A stretch of 14,109 nt of DNA from CAYTLW01 sp964438735 (GTDB lineage: Bacteria > Myxococcota_A > UBA9042), in NCBI GenBank assembly GCA_964438735.1, contig CAYTLW010000170.1, positions 1 to 14,109 of the forward strand, read 5' to 3'. The notes below the pieces were generated by a model, which was given only the letters and a program-made list of their open reading frames with translations, did no database searches and was not told where the DNA came from. Made by a program: the position numbers and the translations under genes. How positions within the stretch are numbered: the stretch's first letter is position 1; each line of letters begins with the position of its first letter. This document shows, piece by piece, positions 7,428 through 14,109 of the stretch.

Positions 7428-8828
7428 ATGGCCCCCCTCCGCCAGAGTCCGACCCTTGCGGCGCTCGCGCTGCTTTCTGCCGTGACGACCTGCACCGCCT
7501 GTGGCGCCACCGGCACCAGCACGGGCACCGCCGAGAAGCTCATCGGCGGTGCAGAAGGCGACTCCTGCGACACCATGACCCAGAAGGAGGGCTGTTACGT
7601 CAAGTATGGCGGCGCGCAGGCGCGCATGAAGTGCAGCGGCTTGACCGGCTTGTGGACCGAGGCCGCCGAGTGCGCCGACAACGAGATCTGCAAGCAGTTC
7701 GACGACCCCGACGACGACAGTGGCACGCTGAAGATGACCGAATGCAAAGAGGTCTTCACGCCCAAGGACTGGGACGCGAGCAGCGCCAATGACGGAGGGA
7801 CAGTCGCGCCCGACGTGGCTGTGGATGCCGGCAGCACCGACACGGTCGTGGCCCCGGTGGACGCCGCGCAGCCCAAACCCGACGTCGGACCCGTCGTTCC
7901 GCCGGCCAAGGAGGTCGATCCCAACTGCATCGACGGCAAGTACACCGAGCCGCTGCCCAACGCCAACGCCAGCCTGGCGGCCGAGTACAAGAACTACAAA
8001 CCGGCCAATGTGATGGACTTCATCTACGGCGTGCTGGGCAAGCGCTATCCCTTCGGTGGCATGTTGGTCCAGGGCGCCATCAAGAACGCCAAGCAGAATT
8101 GCGTCGACATGTTCCTGCCGCAGTCCATGCGTGGCTCGGCCCAGAGCGTCATGTCTCGCATGGGCGTGATCGTTCATGAATGCGGCCACATGTACGACAT
8201 CTATCCCATGAGCTTCAGCGACACGAAGTACGCCATCTATGGAGAATTGGAGTTCAAGTGCAAGGGGTTGCGCAGCAGCAGCACCGACACCGGCAGCGCC
8301 TCGCCCAACAGCAGCTTCCCGCGCAGCCTGCTCAAGAAGGACAGCTTCGGCGCCAAGCGGCCGCCCTGCGAGACCGGCAAGGGCAGCCATGGCTGCGACA
8401 AATACGCCAAAATCTATCTCGACGGCGATCCCAAGAACGGCAAGTTCGAATCGGGTGACCAGGGCTTCAACATGCTCTTCGAAGAGGTGGTCCAGTACGT
8501 GAATTCGTTGGTGACGGGACACGCCTTCAAGGACAAGTACGCCGGCGCCCACAGCGATCGCGACGGCATCCTGACCTTCCTGTGGTACCTGGAGCGCTAC
8601 CTGCACATGGCGCGCACGCAGTACCCGCAGGTGCACGCCACCTTGAAGGGCGACCCCTGCTGGCGGACGGTCATCCTGACCGTGTGGGGCCGCGCCTGGT
8701 TGCACCTGAAGGCGACCGAAGAATTCCCTGTGCTGGGCCTGGAAGACGACAAGATCATTCAGCTCGTGCGCGACCCAGCCCTGCTGCAGGAGATCGCGAT
8801 CCTGCGCCAGGCTGCAGGTTGTAAATAG
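7428..8828 (+). CDS. Exported HECGH zincin-like lipoprotein
   Basis: 466 residues from ATG 7428, preceded by GAGGAG at 5 nt. The N-terminus is a signal peptide (TLAALALLSAVTTCTAC); C22 or C25 may be lipidated, though the lipobox is loose. Residues about 45-107 form a small six-or-more-cysteine module. A Thr/Asp/Val/Pro-rich linker spans about 122-163. The main domain (about 165-466) carries MSRMGVIVHECGHMYD, an HExxH zinc-binding site (H250, E251, H254) at the end of a hydrophobic helix, as in zinc metallopeptidases. Candidate third ligands are E273/E275 (YGELEF), about 20 residues on, or E352/E353 (MLFEEVVQYVNS). The domain also has paired cysteines. I do not recognise the family. Predicted role: an envelope-anchored or released zinc protease or hydrolase. 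It stands between the LtaS-type gene and the kinase. The HExxH could be coincidental, but the flanking hydrophobic and aromatic residues fit a real site. Confidence 0.75.
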   Translation: MAPLRQSPTLAALALLSAVTTCTACGATGTSTGTAEKLIGGAEGDSCDTMTQKEGCYVKYGGAQARMKCSGLTGLWTEAAECADNEICKQFDDPDDDSGTLKMTECKEVFTPKDWDASSANDGGTVAPDVAVDAGSTDTVVAPVDAAQPKPDVGPVVPPAKEVDPNCIDGKYTEPLPNANASLAAEYKNYKPANVMDFIYGVLGKRYPFGGMLVQGAIKNAKQNCVDMFLPQSMRGSAQSVMSRMGVIVHECGHMYDIYPMSFSDTKYAIYGELEFKCKGLRSSSTDTGSASPNSSFPRSLLKKDSFGAKRPPCETGKGSHGCDKYAKIYLDGDPKNGKFESGDQGFNMLFEEVVQYVNSLVTGHAFKDKYAGAHSDRDGILTFLWYLERYLHMARTQYPQVHATLKGDPCWRTVILTVWGRAWLHLKATEEFPVLGLEDDKIIQLVRDPALLQEIAILRQAAGCK

Positions 8829-8855
8829 GCACGATCCCGCAGCCGACCGAACGAC

Positions 8856-8884
8856 TTGAGCCCGCGACGCTGGCGGTCTATGGT
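8856..8884 (+). promoter_or_regulatory. Candidate sigma70-type promoter for the kinase
   Basis: TTGAGC at 8856-8861 and TATGGT at 8879-8884 each match the consensus at 4 of 6 bases and are 17 bp apart. They lie in the 85-bp gap and would give a start near 8891 and a leader of about 23 nt. Confidence 0.4.
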
Positions 8885-8913
8885 CGCGGACCGAGAGCCG
8901 ACGAGGGGCCTGG

Positions 8914-10638
8914 ATGAGCGATCGTGGAGAGCAGCGTTATTGCCCGGTGTGCGCACGGACTGTCTACAGCCTGTACTGCCCCGATGACGGCGCTGTCACC
9001 ATCGCCCGCAAGCGCAAGAAGAGCCCCCTGCCGCTGAAGATTGGCGACCAGGTCGATGGCCGCTATCGAGTCGCGCGAGTCATCGGACGCGGCGGATTCG
9101 GCGTGGTCTATGCCGCCCGCCACCTGGTCTCGGGCCAGGAGCTGGCCATCAAGGTCCTGCTCGACGACCCGCAAGGCGACATGGAGGAGGCCATCGCCCG
9201 CTTCCACAAGGAAGCACGCGTGCTTGCCCGCCTGCGTCATCCCAACACCGTGCGCGTCTTCGACGTGGGCTACACCGCCAAGAACAACCTCTATATCGCC
9301 ATGGAGCTGCTGCGCGGGCCGAACCTGGAGCAGGTGCTGGCTGAGATCACGTCGCGCGGCGCGGCCATGACCGAGGCGCAGATCCTGGACGTGGCGATTC
9401 CTGTCCTGGGCAGCCTGGGCGAGGCGCATAAGCTGGGCCTGGTCCACCGGGACATGAAGCCGGCCAACGTCGCCCTGGTGCAGGTGCCGGACGAGCCATT
9501 CCTGGTCAAGGTGCTGGACTTCGGCGTGGTGCGTACGGCCGACTCCAACCTGACCCAGAACCAGACGGCGCTGGGCACCCCCGCCTACATGAGCCCCGAA
9601 CAATGTCGCTCGTCGGAGCTCGATGGACGGAGCGACCTCTATGCCTTGGGCTGCATCATGTACGAGGCCGTCTGCGGGGTGACGCCCTACCACGCGCCCA
9701 CTCCCGTGCGCACCATGTACGCGCAGATGGAAGCGTCGGTGCCGGACGTACGCGATCAGAGTCGGGTCAAGAACTCCCCCGGCTTCGTCATGGCCCTGCG
9801 CAAGGTCATGAGCAAGGAGCGCAACGACCGCTTCACCGACGCTCGCGAGATGCGCCGCGCCTTGCAACTGGTCCGCGCCGAGTCCTGGGGCGACGTGCCC
9901 GCGACGCCGTTGACCGACCTGATCAGCGAGACCGCCCTGCGCCGCTCGAAGTCGCTGTGGCGCATCGTCGTCGGCGAGGAAGAGAGCCCGGTCGAGGGCG
10001 GACACACTGCCGCCGTGCCCCGAATCGGCGCCGGCAGCAGCCCACAGGACAGCACCCTGCCGGCGGACGAGGATTCGGCTGACCAACCCGGCAAGGGTGA
10101 CGCCGATGCAGGCCATACCAGCCCGCGGGCGACCCCGACCCAACATTCGCTGCCGTCTTTCGGCGTCTCGGCCTCCCAGACGCAACGGGGCGGAGCCCTG
10201 CCGGCCCGGCCCAGCGACGCCATCGAGGTCGACGACGTGGAAGAGGGCGCGCTGACTGGCCTGCCGTGGGGCGAGCCGCAGGTCATGATCCCTGCCTCGG
10301 AGAGCGAAGCTCCCACAGAGAGTGACCTCCCTGGACCGGGTTCCCAGAACGCCATCAAGCTGCCCAGCCTCTCCGTCATCGAGGACGCCATTCGGCGCCG
10401 CGAAGAGCAGATGGCCGAGCAGGCCCTGGCGCGAAGCGAAACACCCACCATGCACGAGATGGATCCGAGCCACGGCAGCACGCCCAACATGTCGCCGCGC
10501 CTGCCCCAGGTGGCGCCGCCGTCGGCGGAAGACGGCAGCTCAACCGGCAAAAGCCGAAAGTCGGACTTCGGCAAGGGTACGTTGATCGGCACGGGATTCA
10601 GGCCCGGCGGCGACGACGACGGCTCCGACAAACCTTGA
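8914..10638 (+). CDS. Hanks-type Ser/Thr protein kinase with N-terminal Cys knuckle
   Basis: 574 residues from ATG 8914, with GAGGGG 5 nt upstream. Residues 9-26 read YCPVCARTVYSLYCPDDG: cysteines C10, C13 and C22 followed by DDG, the zinc-ribbon-like cap common on myxobacterial-style kinases. The catalytic domain runs from about 46 to 315. It has the glycine loop IGRGGFGVVY (57-66), AIK with K80, helix-C E100, HRDMKPAN (D180, K182, N185), DFG 202-204 and GTPAYMSPEQ 221-230. All key residues for ATP binding and phosphotransfer are present, so it should be active. The His-Arg-Asp type suggests regulation by activation-loop phosphorylation (threonines and serines around 211-222). Residues about 330-574 are Pro/Ser/Gly/acidic-rich and probably disordered, with one helical stretch (IEDAIRRREEQMAEQALAR). 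There is no transmembrane segment, so it is cytoplasmic and not a PASTA-type receptor kinase. The tail ends with a GKGTLIGTG stretch. The htpG start is 80 bp downstream. Confidence 0.95.
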   Translation: MSDRGEQRYCPVCARTVYSLYCPDDGAVTIARKRKKSPLPLKIGDQVDGRYRVARVIGRGGFGVVYAARHLVSGQELAIKVLLDDPQGDMEEAIARFHKEARVLARLRHPNTVRVFDVGYTAKNNLYIAMELLRGPNLEQVLAEITSRGAAMTEAQILDVAIPVLGSLGEAHKLGLVHRDMKPANVALVQVPDEPFLVKVLDFGVVRTADSNLTQNQTALGTPAYMSPEQCRSSELDGRSDLYALGCIMYEAVCGVTPYHAPTPVRTMYAQMEASVPDVRDQSRVKNSPGFVMALRKVMSKERNDRFTDAREMRRALQLVRAESWGDVPATPLTDLISETALRRSKSLWRIVVGEEESPVEGGHTAAVPRIGAGSSPQDSTLPADEDSADQPGKGDADAGHTSPRATPTQHSLPSFGVSASQTQRGGALPARPSDAIEVDDVEEGALTGLPWGEPQVMIPASESEAPTESDLPGPGSQNAIKLPSLSVIEDAIRRREEQMAEQALARSETPTMHEMDPSHGSTPNMSPRLPQVAPPSAEDGSSTGKSRKSDFGKGTLIGTGFRPGGDDDGSDKP

Positions 10639-10718
10639 CAGCCCCGCCTGGTGGCCTTTCTTCCCAGCCGTCCGCCCGGGAGCGGAACGCGGCACCAGTG
10701 CTGACAGGAGAACCGAAC

Positions 10719-12794
10719 ATGGCCAGCGATACGACCACCAAGAAGAAGGCCAAGAAGGCCACCCCCAGGAAGAGCGCCACGAAGAAGGGCGCGAAAGCCG
10801 CCAAGACACCGGCGGTTGAGCGCCACGACTTCCAGGCGTCGACGCGCAAACTGCTGGATCTGATGATCCACAGCGTCTACTCGCACAAGGAGGTCTTCCT
10901 CCGCGAGTTGGTCTCCAACGCCTCGGACGCCATCGACAAGGTGCGATTCCTGGCGCTGACCGACGAAGAACTGGCCAAAGGCGACCACGACTACGAGGTC
11001 GAACTGGTCGCCGACGAAGCCGCACGCACGCTGACCGTGAAGGATAACGGCGTGGGCATGAGCCGGCAGGAGGTCATCGACAACCTGGGCACCATCGCGC
11101 GCTCGGGCACGGAGGCCTTCCTCGAGCAGATGGGGCAGGGCGGCGAGGCTTCGCCGGACCTCATCGGCCGTTTCGGCGTCGGCTTCTACAGCTGCTTCAT
11201 GGTCGCCAACCAGGTCGAGGTGGTGACGTACAAGCACGGCGAAAAGCATGCCGTCCGCTGGATCTCCACCGGAGATGGCGCCTACACCCTCGAGGACGTG
11301 CCGGCCGGCACACGGGGCACGTCGGTCACGCTGACGCTCAAGCCCGTAGCCGAGCGCGTCGAAGGCGAAGATCCGACTCCCGGCACCGTCGAGCAGGACT
11401 TCGCCAGCCGCCACGTCATCGAGAGCATCGTCAAGAAGCACAGCGACTTCGTGTCCTTCCCCATCGTCATGGACGTGGACAGCTACGAGCCCGAGCGCGA
11501 CGCCGAGGGCAACGTGGTCGAGGATGGCAAGGTCACCAAGACCACCGAGCGCAAGACCCTCAACTCCATGAAGGCGCTCTGGACCCGCAACAAGAACGAC
11601 ATCGAAGACGACGAGTACGACGACTTCTACCGCCACGTCACGCGCGATTGGGGCAAACCCTTCGACCGCCTGCACGTCAAGGTGGAGGGCATGCAGGAGT
11701 ACACCGCGCTCATGTACCTGCCCGAGCGCGCGCCCTTCGACCTGTTCACTCGCGAGAGCCGTCGTGGCCTGCAGCTCTACGTCAAGCACGTGTTCATCAT
11801 GGACGAGTGCCGCGAGCTGATGCCCGAGTACCTGCGCTTCGTGCGCGGCCTCGTGGACAGCCCAGACCTGCCGCTGAACGTCTCCCGCGAGACGGTGCAG
11901 CACGACCGGGTCATCGCCGCCATGCGCAAGACCCTGACCAAGAAGTGGCTCGGCCGCTTCCAGGAGATGCTCGAGGGCGAGCGCGAGCGCTACGAGACCA
12001 TGTGGGCCGAGTTCGGTCAGGCCATCAAGGAGGGCTTCCACTACGAGCCCAAGAACAAGGACCGCCTGGAGAAGCTCCTGCTCCTGCGCACCACCCACGG
12101 CGACGGCTGGTCGACCCTGGCCGAGTACCTGGAGCGCGCGCCCGAAGGCCAGGACAAAATCTACTACCTGGCCGGCGACAAGCTGGAGACCCTGCGCGAG
12201 TCCCCCCAGCTGGAGGTCTTCGCCAGCAAGGGCGTCGAGGTGCTGCTCCTGTCCGATCCCATCGACGAGATCATGGTCGAGCACCTGGCCGAGTTCCAGG
12301 ACAAGGCGCTGCAGTCCGTCTCGCGAGGCGAGGTCGACCTGAGCAAGGTCGGCAAAACCGAAGAAGACGCAGAGGACAAAGCCGACGAAGAGAAGAACGA
12401 CGCCAAAGAAGAGCACCCCGAGCTCGACGCCCTCCTATCCGCCCTGGGCCGGGAGCTGGCCGACGACGTCGCCGAGGTCCGCCTCTCCAGCCGCCTGACC
12501 GGCAGCGCCGCCTGCCTCGTCACCCCCGAAGGCGCGATGAGCCCGCAAATCGAGCGCATGATGCAGGCCATGGGCCAGGAAGTCCCGGCCAGCAAGCGGC
12601 TGTTGGAGTTAAATCCAGAGCACGCGCTGATCAAGAAGCTGGCGTCGGTGCATGCGGATGATCCCGATGATGATCGGGTGGTTGAGTATGGGCGGATGCT
12701 TTATGATCAGGCGTTGTTGTCCGAGGGTGGTCAGCCGACCAATCCGGCGCGATTTGCCCGGAATATTGCGGATGTGATGGCTGCTTCACTGTAG
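10719..12794 (+). CDS. htpG: Molecular chaperone HtpG (Hsp90) with basic N-terminal tail
   Basis: 691 residues from ATG 10719, with AGGAG 8 nt upstream; an in-frame GTG/ATG nearer the kinase stop lacks a good site. HtpG is an ATP-driven cytosolic chaperone dimer. The N-terminal GHKL ATPase domain shows ELVSNASDAIDK (catalytic E63, Mg-binding N67), DNGVGMS (109-115) and GRFGVGFYSCF (150-160). The middle domain has ALWTRNK, the ERAPFDLF-type segment and LPLNVSRE with its ATP-sensing Arg. The C-terminal dimerisation domain has VRLSSRLTGSAACLV and LELNPEHALIKKL. E. coli HtpG is 624 residues. The extra length here is a Lys/Ala/Thr-rich tail (about 4-31) and an acidic/Lys insert (about 546-566) before the C-terminal domain. 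TTGACA at 10635-10640, overlapping the kinase stop, could be a -35 element, but no good -10 follows, so cotranscription with the kinase is possible. Codon choice changes sharply after about 12600. Confidence 0.97.
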   Translation: MASDTTTKKKAKKATPRKSATKKGAKAAKTPAVERHDFQASTRKLLDLMIHSVYSHKEVFLRELVSNASDAIDKVRFLALTDEELAKGDHDYEVELVADEAARTLTVKDNGVGMSRQEVIDNLGTIARSGTEAFLEQMGQGGEASPDLIGRFGVGFYSCFMVANQVEVVTYKHGEKHAVRWISTGDGAYTLEDVPAGTRGTSVTLTLKPVAERVEGEDPTPGTVEQDFASRHVIESIVKKHSDFVSFPIVMDVDSYEPERDAEGNVVEDGKVTKTTERKTLNSMKALWTRNKNDIEDDEYDDFYRHVTRDWGKPFDRLHVKVEGMQEYTALMYLPERAPFDLFTRESRRGLQLYVKHVFIMDECRELMPEYLRFVRGLVDSPDLPLNVSRETVQHDRVIAAMRKTLTKKWLGRFQEMLEGERERYETMWAEFGQAIKEGFHYEPKNKDRLEKLLLLRTTHGDGWSTLAEYLERAPEGQDKIYYLAGDKLETLRESPQLEVFASKGVEVLLLSDPIDEIMVEHLAEFQDKALQSVSRGEVDLSKVGKTEEDAEDKADEEKNDAKEEHPELDALLSALGRELADDVAEVRLSSRLTGSAACLVTPEGAMSPQIERMMQAMGQEVPASKRLLELNPEHALIKKLASVHADDPDDDRVVEYGRMLYDQALLSEGGQPTNPARFARNIADVMAASL

Positions 12795-12804
12795 TTTCTC
12801 ACGA

Positions 12805-12822
12805 GCACTCGCACTCGCACTC
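12805..12822. repeat. Short tandem repeat (GCACTC)x3
   Basis: Three perfect copies of the hexamer GCACTC begin 10 bp after the htpG stop codon. No function is evident. Confidence 0.7.
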
Positions 12823-13061
12823 GCGTACGCCGCCTCCCCAGCGCCCCTTTGAAAGGACCGCCGGCGTCCACGCCCGCCTCGACGCTCAAAAGGAGTGCGC
12901 CACGCAAACCTGATTTGCGGAATGGGGTGCAATTCAAGCCGCGTGACCTGCTCCACTACTTCTGGTCGTGTCTCAAGGGGCAACGTCACCAACACTACTG
13001 TGTCATCAGTCGTCTGGCTGCAGGTGGTGCGCTGTCAAGTGGTGTCTGACGGGGTCGCCAA

Positions 13062-13087
13062 GACGTGCGAACAAAGTTCGATGCGTC
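13062..13087 (-). terminator. Possible terminator hairpin after the SUMF1-type gene
   Basis: CGAAC-AAA-GTTCG (13068-13080) is extended by an outer GACG/CGTC pair (13062-13065 with 13084-13087) across a small internal loop. It starts 14 nt beyond the stop of the minus-strand gene. There is no strong T tract, so termination activity is uncertain; it could serve either convergent gene. Confidence 0.35.
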
Positions 13088-13101
13088 GAGATTTGACGCC
13101 T

Positions 13102-14109
13102 TCACCTGACGCAGCGGAACCCAGAGTGGTCCCAGCCATTGTCTGGGTACCCAGCGCCGCGATCGCGCGAACGCAGGTCGTACGCGGGGTAGTTCCAGCC
13201 GCCGCCACGATAGACGCGGAAGGAGTCAGCCTCATTGTTGACCGGGTCGTTCTTGGGGGACTTGCCGTAATACCCACTGTCGTACCAGTCCAGAACCCAC
13301 TCGGAGGCGTTGCCAGCCATGTCGTGAGCACCGTAGGGGCTCACACCTTTGGGCTTCGACCCCACAGGCCAGGTCGAGCCATGACCGCAGCCTGAGCCAC
13401 CGCTGGAGAAAACCGCCAGATCGCAGGAAGGCGAGGCCTCCCCCCAAGGGTATGTCCGCATGCAGGTTTGGCAGCCAGATTCCCCGCCGTTGAACTCGCA
13501 CCCGCCACGCGCTGCCTTCTCCCACTGCGCTTCCGTGGGCAGGCCATACCCGGAGCCTTGCCACTGGCAGTACGTTTGCGCCTGAAGCCAGTCGACACAG
13601 TTGATCGGATGCTGCTCCCGACCTGACTTGCCCCAGTTGCAGCCCGAGTAGGTTCCTGCCGGATCCTTGCATGGACCGGACGACTTGCATTTCGCATAGT
13701 CGGCCACGGTCACCTCATACATGTCCAACCAGTACGCGGATAGTGTCACCTCATGCTGCGGGTACTCATCGCCGTCAACGGCGCACGCGTTGTCCTTGGC
13801 GTTGTTGCAGCCCATCCAGAACGGGCCCGCAGGCACGTAGACCATCTTGCGACCCTGGGCAGTTGTCCAAATGCAAAACCCGGACTCGCACTTGCCCTTG
13901 CCTCCGCCACAGAAAGCGCCCTCGGCCAGCGCTGCGCAGCCCGGCAGAGTGAGGCCAGCGTCACACGTGGCCACTCCGTCGCCCAAAGACCCGGTGAGCG
14001 CTGCATCGCTGGACAGCGAATCGCCAGCGCCACCGGTGTCCAATGACGACGTGCCGGTCACTCCTTCCGCATCGCCCTCCGCGTCGCCGTTGCTCGGAGC
14101 CCCGCTAGC
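13102..14109 (-). CDS. Exported Cys-rich protein with SUMF1/FGE-type domain, 5' end beyond window
   Basis: The minus-strand frame is open to the right edge. The first start-like codon (GTG 14061) lies inside a Ser/Gly/Asp/Ala linker, so the true start and signal peptide are outside the window. 335 residues are visible: linker (1-47), a small Cys module (about 49-79), then a complete formylglycine-generating-enzyme-type domain (about 88-335). Its landmarks are MVYVPAGPFWMG, DEYPQHEVTLSAYWLDMYEVT, PINCVDWLQAQTYCQW, GLPTEAQWEKAARGG, YPWGE, YGAHDMAGNASEWVLDWYD, RVYRGGGW and the terminal GFRCVR. In true FGE two copper-binding catalytic cysteines lie between the RGGGW and GFRC landmarks. Here that stretch (YDLRSRDRGAG) has none, so it should not make formylglycine. 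Such domains also occur in C-type-lectin-like binding proteins and other enzymes. The extra cysteines fit disulfides outside the cytoplasm. It converges on htpG. Confidence 0.85.
   Translation of the reverse strand, partial: ASGAPSNGDAEGDAEGVTGTSSLDTGGAGDSLSSDAALTGSLGDGVATCDAGLTLPGCAALAEGAFCGGGKGKCESGFCIWTTAQGRKMVYVPAGPFWMGCNNAKDNACAVDGDEYPQHEVTLSAYWLDMYEVTVADYAKCKSSGPCKDPAGTYSGCNWGKSGREQHPINCVDWLQAQTYCQWQGSGYGLPTEAQWEKAARGGCEFNGGESGCQTCMRTYPWGEASPSCDLAVFSSGGSGCGHGSTWPVGSKPKGVSPYGAHDMAGNASEWVLDWYDSGYYGKSPKNDPVNNEADSFRVYRGGGWNYPAYDLRSRDRGAGYPDNGWDHSGFRCVR

Larger units (their letters stand above)
12795..13101. other. Intergenic region between convergent htpG and SUMF1-type gene
   Basis: This is the longest gap in the window (307 bp). 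It holds a threefold GCACTC repeat just after the htpG stop, an inverted repeat CGCAAA-cctga-TTTGCG at 12903-12919, and a further hairpin near the far end. Composition is less GC-rich than the neighbouring genes. Short open frames exist on both strands (about 66-69 codons) but start with TTG or GTG, lack clear ribosome binding sites and match nothing I recognise. It could contain a decayed gene; I see no convincing functional gene. Confidence 0.5.

Noticed and set aside
6362..7576. 404-codon minus-strand frame under the LtaS-type gene
   Set aside because: Arg/Gln-rich shadow with no recognisable domain; crosses a likely promoter region.
8878..10473. 531-codon minus-strand frame under the kinase
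   Set aside because: His/Arg/Gln-rich antisense shadow of clear kinase motifs.
9756..12416. 886-codon minus-strand frame across the kinase and htpG
   Set aside because: Antisense to two certain genes; composition is typical of a mirror of C-ending codons.
12849..13049. Small plus-strand frame of 66 codons in the gap after htpG
   Set aside because: TTG start with no suitable ribosome binding site and no recognisable sequence.
5339..14109. Functional sulfatase plus formylglycine-generating-enzyme pair
   Set aside because: The sulfatase-fold enzyme uses a Thr nucleophile and has no CxPxR motif, and the SUMF1-type domain lacks catalytic cysteines, so they need not act together.

Overview
The window is high-GC, gene-dense DNA with strong C/G-ending codon preference. 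It looks chromosomal and comes from a Gram-negative bacterium. The gene content points to a Myxococcota/Bradymonadota-like (former 'deltaproteobacterial') predator or scavenger. The evidence is a MopE-type repeat lipoprotein, several exported proteins with Asp/Ala/Thr-rich linkers and many cysteines, a Hanks-type Ser/Thr kinase with a three-cysteine N-terminal knuckle, and a signal-peptide-bearing outer-membrane barrel candidate. The lineage is inferred from protein style; there is no rRNA or other marker in the window.

Layout, left to right. (1) 2-757 (+): the 3' part of a GNAT-like acyltransferase gene cut by the left edge. (2) 794-4549 (-): a 1251-residue exported, probably lipid-anchored protein with 12 MopE-type metal-binding repeats and DxDxDG calcium-type loops. 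It lies downstream of (3) 4652-5362 (-), a 236-residue probable outer-membrane protein. (4) 5339-7297 (+): a five-helix membrane phosphotransferase/sulfatase-fold enzyme of the lipoteichoic-acid-synthase type, divergent from gene 3, with 5' ends that appear to overlap by 24 bp. (5) 7428-8828 (+): a lipoprotein with an HECGH zinc-protease signature. (6) 8914-10638 (+): a soluble Ser/Thr protein kinase with a long disordered tail. (7) 10719-12794 (+): HtpG (Hsp90) with an unusual basic N-terminal tail and an acidic insert. (8) 12795-13101: an intergenic stretch of about 300 bp. (9) 13102-14109 (-): a Cys-rich exported protein with a SUMF1/FGE-type domain, whose 5' end lies beyond the right edge.

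How they fit together: genes 2-5 and 9 all act in the envelope (outer membrane, periplasm or surface), while 6 and 7 are cytoplasmic signalling and folding. The plus-strand run metalloprotease-like lipoprotein, kinase, HtpG is co-directional with gaps of 85 and 80 bp. Candidate promoters precede the first two genes, so they may be separately transcribed. No CRISPR array, IS element, tRNA or rRNA was seen. I do not see a clear new multi-gene system. The most unusual points are the modified HtpG, the abrupt codon-use change in its last about 65 codons, the divergent 5' overlap, the unrecognised HECGH lipoprotein, and the SUMF1 domain lacking FGE catalytic cysteines.
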